Part shown: one piece after another, positions 33,023 through 40,308 of the stretch
Numbering within the stretch: the first letter of the stretch is position 1
Layout: every line of letters begins with the position of its first letter
DNA from: Ettlia oleoabundans
Taxonomy: Eukaryota > Chlorophyta > Chlorophyceae > Chlamydomonadales
Assembly (NCBI GenBank): GCA_019693395.1
Contig: JAAMXP010004074.1
Coordinates: 1 to 40,308 of the forward strand
Direction of reading: 5' to 3'
DNA: 40,308 nt
Translations under genes and position numbers: made by a program
The notes under the pieces: generated by a model
Told to the model about the DNA's origin: nothing
Database searches by the model: none
The model's input: the letters and a program-made list of their open reading frames with translations, nothing else

Positions 33023-33026
33023 ATGA
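33012..33026 (+). promoter_or_regulatory. Five-codon uORF overlapping the GWD start codon
   Basis: ATG CTG TCA GCA TGA: the stop TGA (33024-33026) overlaps the proposed GWD ATG (33023-33025) as ATGA. This layout is known to allow termination-reinitiation. It holds only if the GWD transcript starts upstream of 33012 and the start choice is right. Confidence 0.45.
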
Positions 33027-36000
33027 CACGCGGGCTTGCGGAACTTGGTAGGTCATGCTCCTACCGCCGCCGCGCCGGTTGGGCGGGTGCTTCAGCCCAG
33101 CTCTGCCGGGCTTAGGGTTGGGGGCCGCTAAACCCTCATTGTTGCCTGGCAGGCCTGTCCGGCAATGGTTATTGCCCATCTGCTCGCTTATGGCATGCAA
33201 GCCGTGGTCCCCTGCCCGCAGGAATTCGGCGCGATGGGGGACTGCGCTGCCGTGCCGTCGCTGCGCCGTCGCCTCCTGCTCCAGCGGCATCCGAGAAAGT
33301 GCTTTCCACCGCTCGCTTTGACGATGCCGGCATCAGCATGAGGGTGGTCAAGCGTATGCATCAGGGCGCCAGCGGTGGTGCTGAGTATGCTGTGGAAGTC
33401 ACCAGTGACCACCCAAGGCCCGGCTTGGTGCTGCACTGGGCGGTCAATGATTGGTCACTGCCGCCACGGGTGGGTGGGTGGGTGGGTAGTACCATGCCTA
33501 GCTGGTTGGTGTAGCAGTGCTGTATTGAGAATCCCTGCAGGAGTTGTAATAATATGCTGTACGGACGTGTCGCCTTTCGTCCTGTGACGGACAAGGGGGG
33601 GCGAATGCAGCCGAGGACGGCCACATCTCTGCTGTTGTGCTGCATTGCCAGCAAGTGCCTGTCATGCTCAAGAGCTACCTTTCATGGACCCTCTGCCGAA
33701 AATTTTGAGACCCTGCCACCTTAGGCCCCTGCCGCTGCCCGTCAACTGTCGCAGGAATGCTGGCCCCAAGGCACCAACCAGGCGGGTGACCTGGCGGTGC
33801 AGACACCCTTGGCAGATGGCCGTCACCTCACCCTCGTCTTTCCTGAGGCGAGTTACTGACATCATGACGGTTGGATCCTGATGCGTGCTGCAGCCCCGTG
33901 CGCTACTTCTGTTATTGTTGACAGAATTTTGCTGAGGTGCACGTGTTCCCAACCTGACAGGTTGACTGTTGGCGGAAACACTGGACAACACCTGCAGCGC
34001 ATCACGAGTCTCTCTTAAAATTGAATCTGAGTCAGTCTACAAATAACTTGTACGCTTACTTTGTTCGCCACCATACACCGTCCCTAACGTCCCCTGTTGC
34101 AACATATGTTGTTCTGCAGTCCATTTGCCCGGGTCGTGTGGTGTTTGTGCTGAAGGAGGGAGAGCAGTGGCAGAACAGCGGCAGCGGGGACTTTGTGGCG
34201 CACTTGAAGCCGCCTGGGGTGGAAGGTATGTGGGTGCTGGGGTGCTGGGTGGTGCATGCTCTGTGCTCAAGTGGAAGGCCGGTTGTGCTGCTGCTGCTGG
34301 GGCGGCACGTTAGGCAGGCTTTGCAGGGAGTTACAGTGCATCCCATGGCTTGCTTTCAACACATACTGCACTCACAACGTCAATGTTGCATGCGGCACGT
34401 GTAAACAATGTTCCTGCAGAGGTTATGGAGAAGGTAATAGAGGCTGAGTCTCAGTACACGCACTGGTCCCTGTTCAACCGATTTGTCATGGCGGGACAGC
34501 TTTTGGATGCGGCAGATGCTGCAGGTGGGAAGATATGCGGCGCCTGTGCCTTACGCCGTACAAGTAGTGTGCAGTGGTGTGCAGTGGATTGTGGTGTGTG
34601 CAACGGGGTCAAGCGCTGCTGTGTTTCAGGCTGCATCGTGCCTTGACCGTGAAATATGCTGTGCTGCACTGGGGTGCTGTGTGCCGGCCAAGGGGTGCCA
34701 GCATCTGGCCCTACAAGGTTCATCAGAGAGGCACATGCCAGTCAAATGCTGTGTGCCTGTGGTGCTGCACAGTACCAGCTGCATGCTCATCAGTGCTGAT
34801 GGCCCTTCCCCATGTTGCCAATTTTTGCGTGCTGCATCTTGAACCCTGCCTGCTGCCCCTTTACACGCCAGCTGCCTGCCTGTCGCTGCCGGAAGCCTGT
34901 GGCTGCCTGTGCCTGTGGCGCCTCGTTACCTTGGATGGGAGCACTACAACACCTGTCCCACAACCACACGCTCCTCTGACTCTCACTGCAGGCCCCCGGG
35001 GCATGGCTTTTCTCTTCACCTGGCTGCGTCTGAGCAGCATGCGACAGCTGGACTGGTGGGTGTTCGCAGGGCTGAGTGCGGGGCAGCTAATCTGTGCGGG
35101 TGTGCAGGTTGGGGTTGCAGGAACCACCGCAGCAGCCAGATGCTGGAAAAAATGCAGGGGCAGCTGCGGATGGCACCCTCTGACGGAAGAGCAGCAGGGG
35201 CAGCAGGACCAGAATATTCACATGTCCTTTCGCCATGTTATCATGTCCACTTGCGGTATTTACAAGCCCACCCTAGACCTGTGCAACTGTGCCACGCCAT
35301 ATCCGGTTCCCCTCTGTCACTGCTGTACTGCCTGTGCTGCCGACTCTGCTGCTGCAGGTACCGCAACAGCAACTACCAGAGCAAGGACATTGCACACGTG
35401 CAGAAGCACCTGGCTGAGAGAATGGCGTACAAGGTTGGTGGGTAGTGGGATGGATGGGTGGCTTTGTCACGATTTGGTGGATTGAGTCTCAGTGGGCGTT
35501 GGGTTTGTTTACTGGAAGGTTGTGAAGGCCTGCACCACGCTCTTGCCTGCCGCCTGCTAGTGTGACATCCCACACCCCATCTACAATCTCCTCGACATAC
35601 CCACATCCTGTGGCCACCAATGTCGAACCGCTCACTCGATCCACCATCTACTGACCCGTCGTCATTGCGTTGCACTTGCAGGTGCGGACAGCCGATGAGC
35701 CGCTGTGTCGCCTCTTTGCGCGGCTGGCGCTGGCGGGGCTGCCCCGAGGTGGCGGCAACGGAGACGACATCAGGCACGTTAATGAAGCGGCATGCAGCGG
35801 ACACGCACTGCTACACAGGGCGTGCAGGCTGCCACCTGCCCTGGGCAAACCTGCAGGGCAGCATACAACGGTGCTTAAAACATGTGCTTAATTACGTTCG
35901 ACTGTTAAGACCTAGAATGCAAAGAACAGGTGAAGATACACAGAACATTGCACCCCACCACCACCACCACTGCAGGATGGGCATCCTGAACATCATGCGG

Positions 36001-39000
36001 GCCAACGGCATTCGCGAGGGGCACCGCCCGGTGAGCACTGGGCCGCCCGCTGCCTGCGCTGCGACCTGCTTGGTGGCCGGTTGCCGGCCCCCACACTTCC
36101 TGTTGCCCGTTTACAGTATAGCCCTGGCTGACCCTGCCATTGCCCTGCTCCTATGTGTTTACCGTTTGCAGGGCATAGAGGACCACTTTTTGGAGCAGTG
36201 GCACCAGAAGCTTCACACCAACACCACACCCGAGGATGTGACCATATGCGAAGCATACCTGGCGTTCCTGGCCTCGGGGAGCATGGACGAATTCTGGTGG
36301 GTGGGGTGGGTGGACCCTCGGCTGAATTCAGCGGTGTTGCATCTCTCTAATTCCCGTGTGGGTAAGCGGGCAATTGTTGGGCTCAGGGCGGGCGGGCGGG
36401 TTGGTCTGCAGTAGGGGCTGGCGCGAACAGGACATATGGTGTAATGTGAAAAAATATTCTACGCAGCACATGGGTACATGTGTGGATGTTCCCAGTCAGG
36501 TCTGGTGAACATGCAGTCCAATGCCAGCCATGGCTATTCGTTATGGCTCCTATCGCTATGGCTCCTATTGATGGACAAGAGGGGCTGCCTGCCGGCCGGC
36601 TAGCTGATGCACCCAGCACTGGCGCTTGTCCGCTCATACGCCCGCCAAACTGCATGCTGTGTTGATGGTGTTGATGGTGTGCAGGCGTGTGGCGTGGGAG
36701 CGTGGACAGCTGACGCCGGAGCGAATGGCCAGCATGGACCACCCCATCACAGGTGGGTCGATGTTTTGCTTTCCTATATGTGCTGTTGTTTTGGTGGCAA
36801 AAAAAATGGGAGGTCAGGCTGCATGGTTGTATTCGGTCATGGCCCCCAGCAACTGCATAATTGCTTACGGGGCTGGCTGTCGCAAGGGGTTGGAGGAGGA
36901 GGTGGGAGGAAAGGAAGGCATGTGCGTCAGCAGGGTGCCCTCTATGCTTCCACCACGCTTCCTCGCTTCAATGGACGGGGGGGCCCTTTCGCTGCCTCAC
37001 GCCGCACACCACTCGTTTGCCGCCGCTGGCTTCTGCCGCCTCTCTGTGCCCTGCAGCTTCATCTCTCCCATCGTTCGTTTTCACCCAGCTTGCCTCTACC
37101 ATCTGCTGGCCCGTCTGTGTTTCCACCGGACTGTAGGTCACCCGGTTCACCTACCCCACATGTACGATGCATTCCAGCACTACCTGTGGATACTGAAGAC
37201 CACACACTCAGGTGGGTGCGCGGTTGACCTACTGAGCAGCTGACTGCGTGGTACGCTGGTTCACTGGCGGACTGTCTGGTTAGGCAGCTGCAGGGTTGCC
37301 ACCTGCACTGTGGCAGTTCCACGCGGCAACGTGTGACTGCACCTGTATGGTATGGCGCAGCTGGGGATGGTAGGGTCTCACGCCACACCATTTGGAGGTG
37401 TCTCACAGGCAGGGCAAGAACATTGAGCAGGGCATCACACATTGGGCGTACAGAATCCGCGGAGTGGCAACTGCCTGTGCTCCTAGTTGAGGCGCAATGC
37501 CCTGCAGTAAGTTTCACGGGACTCCACTGAGGCACTGACCCTGCAGCAAACCACTCTATATATCTTCGCACGATGCACTGCTGCGTTGTACCACAGGTGC
37601 TGACCTGGATACCAGTTTCACCATGGCGCAAGGGCTCATGGACGGAGACCTGGCCTGGAACATCGGTGGTGAGTGCCTTCCTGGTCTTTTTCCCGCATTT
37701 GTCTCCCGATCTTTCTGTCTATGTTCTACGATATAAGTTCCTGGATTTTCTGTCTATGTTCTACGATATAAGTTCCTGGAGAGTTCGATTTCGCCAGGCG
37801 CGCGCTGTCACTTGCTGCCAGCGCACAAACCTCCAGCGCCAACCCGTGCCCATGTGCCGACGTAATCACCACCTTCAGAGTCGCCGACGTTTCGAAATCA
37901 CTTCCCAACCCGTGTCAGCACCTGACAGGCTGTTCCATTTTGTGCTGCTGTCGTTGTTTCTGCAGATCTGCTGCAGCACCGTGACGAATGGTGGGTGCCA
38001 GGCAAGATTGTGGAGCTACGGCACCGACTCAAGCACTACTGGCAGGTGAGGGGGCCACTGTGTGGGTGTCTGGCTGGCTGGCTGCGCCATACTGGTGGCA
38101 CGCTGAGCTTGCCGCATGCATTCCACGCCTGTTGGCATCTTTGTTGTCCTCGGCTTCACCTCCTTATTTGCACCTTCCATTATCACGCTTCGCCTCTGAC
38201 GCACATTGCCACACACCCAGTGATGCACAAACACAAATCAATATCTTGGTCCTTGCTAAGCACTGCCAGCTCCCGTGTTTTGCAAACCATTGATCCCCTG
38301 CAAGCACCCTCACTTTTGCTCCCTGCCTCCCCAACAATCAGGCTGAGGGTGCCTCACGCGACCTGCTGCTGCTGGACATTGCGCTGGACAACTACTTCAG
38401 GCTGAGTATCGAGCGCATGGACAAGAGCAGCCTTGGGGGTGAGTCAGCAAGGGACATGCAGGGCCTGTGCGGGACTGACTTGCAGTACGCATGCGTGCGT
38501 GCGGCTATTCATGCATGTGTGCGTGCGCCTAGTGCGCTCATGCACGCGCGCGTGCGGCCAGTGCATTCTGCCCACGCTTGCAAGGCAGGTCATTGTTCAG
38601 CTGGGGCCCGAGCGCTTAGGGCTGCAGGCAGCCTCTGTTCCTGCAACATGCAGGGCCATGCCACAGCCCACCTTAACACTGATGATTTGTATGATCTCCA
38701 ACACCTTCTCTCTAGTAATTTTACAACTGCAGGTGATGATCTGATCAACCTGGCGGTTTTGGTCCAGGACGCCGCCTCGGTTGCGGGGGAGAGCGCTGAG
38801 CTGACGCAGTGCCTGGCGCTCTGGCGGCGACTGCAGGAGCAGGGAGGTGGCGGCGCAGGTGCGCATGAGGGAAGCATGGCGCGTAAGGCTGTTGGTGTTG
38901 TCGTGGACATGGAGGGGTCCTTGCATATGTATGCACTGATGACAAAGCTGCGGCGCCCCCCAAGCGCCAATGCCAACCACCCATGTTGCTCTGCAGGGGA

Positions 39001-40308
39001 GCGTTGGGGCCGGGAATGGGCGCTGCTGGCGCTGGCTGCCGCCGACAACACCGCGCTCTGCCTGGAGCACTATGGAGACACGCTGGCAGGGTGAGTGGCT
39101 TGGTTGTCATGCATGCTGAAAATCCTCATGGAAGCCCATGCCTGTTGATCTCAGTGTCGCACAGCTCCGTGTCGGCGCAAACCAGCCGTCCAGAAGAGGG
39201 TGAAATGCGGTACAGGGCTTGCCTGTCCCATCAACCATCCGTCTTTCCTGCCTGCCTGCCTGCCTGACCACCTGCCTAGCATCTCGCTGGTTTCCTTCCT
39301 TACCCTACCATTCCCTGGTACACAAGCTGCTCCTTCACTCACCCTGCCCCCCCCCAACTCCGCGCCCCCGCAGGCTGACGCAGCCGTGTGCCGATGCATT
39401 TGCGGCGCGCTGTTCCAGCGTGGACGGCGCTTACGTGGCAAACTTTGGGGAGGAGGTGGTGCGCAGCCAGCCGGTGTTCATGCTCAGGTGGGTGTGGTGG
39501 GCGGGAAAAGTTTGGGTGCTGCAAGAATTGAAAGCGTGCAACGAAAGCGCCGTGCGCCGGTGAGGGGCACAGCCGTGGAAACGTTGCCAACGGAACTGAT
39601 GGGTAGGCGTTGCCCCCAGCCCTGTTGATTGCGATGTCCGGTTGCACTGATGCTATGTGACCTTCAACACAAGTGCCCTCGGACCTTATGTCCCAACCCA
39701 ACCCCAGCCCAACTTCCCTGACATGTGAACTCTTGGCATGCATGCTGGTCCCACTGCACCTTGTTCATAAAGAACATATCATAAACTCTTATCCTACCAC
39801 GCTATACACACTCCCAGCACACCCCATCCCATCGGCAACACCCTCCAATCGCACCTCAACTGCTGTATGCATGCAAAACCTCCATGCCTTCCCTGCAGTG
39901 TGCTGCTGCGCTTCCTGGACCCCATGCTGCGCGGGGCTGCGGGCGTGGGCAGCTGGCAGGTGGTGGGGCAGGGCCAGGGGGCGGCACAGGGCAAGCTGAC
40001 TGTCATGCCAGACTTGGCGGGTATTCAGGTGAATGGGGGTGTGGCAGGGGCTTGATCGTGCTGTGTTTGTGGTATGCACACTGTGCATTGCATGCAATTT
40101 CGAAGTTGTTTGAAAGTGTGCGGGAATTACATCAACAAGAGAGGAACAGCAGAGTTGCGTCTTAAATCCTACGCCTCACTGCGTGTTGCCCTTACTTCTC
40201 GCCCTGCTCTTGATTCTCATCCGCCTTTGAATTGCAGGGCCAGCGATTTGAGGAGCCGCTTGTGGTTGTGGCCGATCAGCTGACCGGCAACGAAGACATT
40301 CCGGTGGG
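33023..40308 (+). CDS. GWD: Alpha-glucan water dikinase (GWD/R1 type), 5' part; 3' end outside window
   Basis: Twenty exons in frame give the first 638 residues: 33023-33047, 33222-33469, 33755-33847, 34120-34225, 34420-34524, 34992-35055, 35358-35433, 35682-35773, 35976-36030, 36172-36296, 36685-36752, 37137-37211, 37597-37668, 37966-38045, 38342-38438, 38733-38858, 38997-39090, 39374-39487, 39899-40028, 40238-40308. A plastid transit-like start (MTRGLAELGIRRDGG then Ala/Pro) leads into one CBM45-like starch-binding domain (about 36-157; LVLHWAVNDWSLPPR, VVFVLKEGEQW). The conserved GWD middle follows: LFTWLRLSSMRQLDW, GRGGGNGDDIR-type segment (here GGGNGDDIRMGIL), WHQKLHTNTTPEDV (298-311), TTHSGADL and GSWQVVGQG. 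The phosphohistidine and ATP-grasp domains are beyond the edge. The enzyme phosphorylates glucosyl residues of starch to start its breakdown. CBM45 argues against the PWD (CBM20) branch. Introns 3 and 8 use GC donors (33848, 35774). Confidence 0.92.
37712..37780 (+). repeat. Two-copy 35-bp tandem duplication in a GWD intron
   Basis: The unit beginning TTTCTGTCTATGTTCTACG at 37712 is repeated exactly at 37747 (period 35, second copy 34 bases). It lies in the intron between exons 37597-37668 and 37966-38045 and does not touch splice sites. Confidence 0.93.
38485..38560 (+). repeat. Alternating purine-pyrimidine tract (Z-DNA-prone) in a GWD intron
   Basis: TGCGTGCGTGCG, CATGCATGTGTGCGTGCG and CATGCACGCGCGCGTGCG type blocks alternate purine and pyrimidine over about 75 bp within the intron 38439-38732. 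This is imperfect but marked simple sequence with no coding signal. Confidence 0.7.

Noticed and set aside
32442..33026. 195-codon open frame upstream of GWD as a possible gene
   Set aside because: No recognisable domain, composition unlike the real exons, and it covers the region needed for the GWD promoter and 5' UTR. Long chance frames are expected in GC-rich DNA.
38587..38625. Possible extra GWD exon reading VIVQLGPERLGLQ
   Set aside because: It would need phase 0, but the preceding exon ends in phase 1. GWD homologues run directly from the exon ending 38438 to that starting 38733.
1..40308. CRISPR arrays, insertion sequences, tRNA or rRNA genes, telomeric repeats
   Set aside because: I looked for spaced direct repeats, terminal inverted repeats with a transposase, cloverleaf sequences and telomere units and found none that I could support by eye.

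Overview
This window is nuclear DNA from a green alga, most likely a trebouxiophyte (Chlorella-like) chlorophyte. It is GC-rich and gene-dense. Almost every gene is cut by many short introns (mostly GTGAGN/GTGGGN ... CTGCAG or TTGCAG). Proteins are padded with Ala/Gln/Gly runs, and candidate poly(A) signals are the green-algal TGTAA rather than AATAAA. Two plastid enzymes typical of the green lineage are present: MGDG synthase and a CBM45-bearing glucan water dikinase. I saw no tRNA, rRNA, CRISPR array, bacterial operon, transposase or viral gene.

I rebuilt twelve protein genes by hand from splice sites and reading phase. Every intron junction keeps frame, and every complete model has a length divisible by three. 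In order: (1) 3' end of a short-chain dehydrogenase (+, 281-1258); (2) DNAJC17-type spliceosomal J-protein (-, 1705-4077); (3) orphan coiled-coil protein (+, 4640-6063); (4) STPGR/SHIPPO-repeat protein of axonemal type (-, 6512-9265); (5) GH85 endo-beta-N-acetylglucosaminidase (-, 9784-13430); (6) isochorismatase-like cysteine hydrolase (+, 13647-14582); (7) a 1387-residue Gln/Ala/Pro-rich, probably nuclear protein (+, 15156-21305); (8) NAA40/NatD histone N-terminal acetyltransferase with a large insert (-, 22288-24670); (9) small conserved protein of unknown function (-, 25173-26133); (10) MGDG synthase (+, 26425-30828); (11) ARL2 small GTPase (+, 31338-32424); (12) 5' part of an alpha-glucan water dikinase, running off the right edge (+, 33023-40308).

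The genes alternate in strand. Three divergent pairs (2/3, 5/6, 9/10) share intergenic regions of 562, 216 and 291 bp that must hold promoters for both sides. Genes 7 and 8 converge, with facing TGTAA signals about 35 bp apart. The genes do not form one pathway. They cover RNA and chromatin work (DNAJC17, NAA40, the Q-rich protein), microtubules (STPGR protein, ARL2), N-glycan turnover (ENGase) and plastid lipid and starch metabolism (MGD, GWD).

No self-contained new system is evident. The best second looks are the STPGR gene with its internal module repeats and 17-nt last exon; three GC-AG introns among about 80; two stop-free introns whose length is a multiple of three; the 85-residue insert in NAA40; two unrecognised proteins (3 and 7) and one conserved but unnamed family (9); a five-codon uORF whose stop overlaps the GWD start; and a G-quadruplex-type tract beside an MGD splice acceptor.
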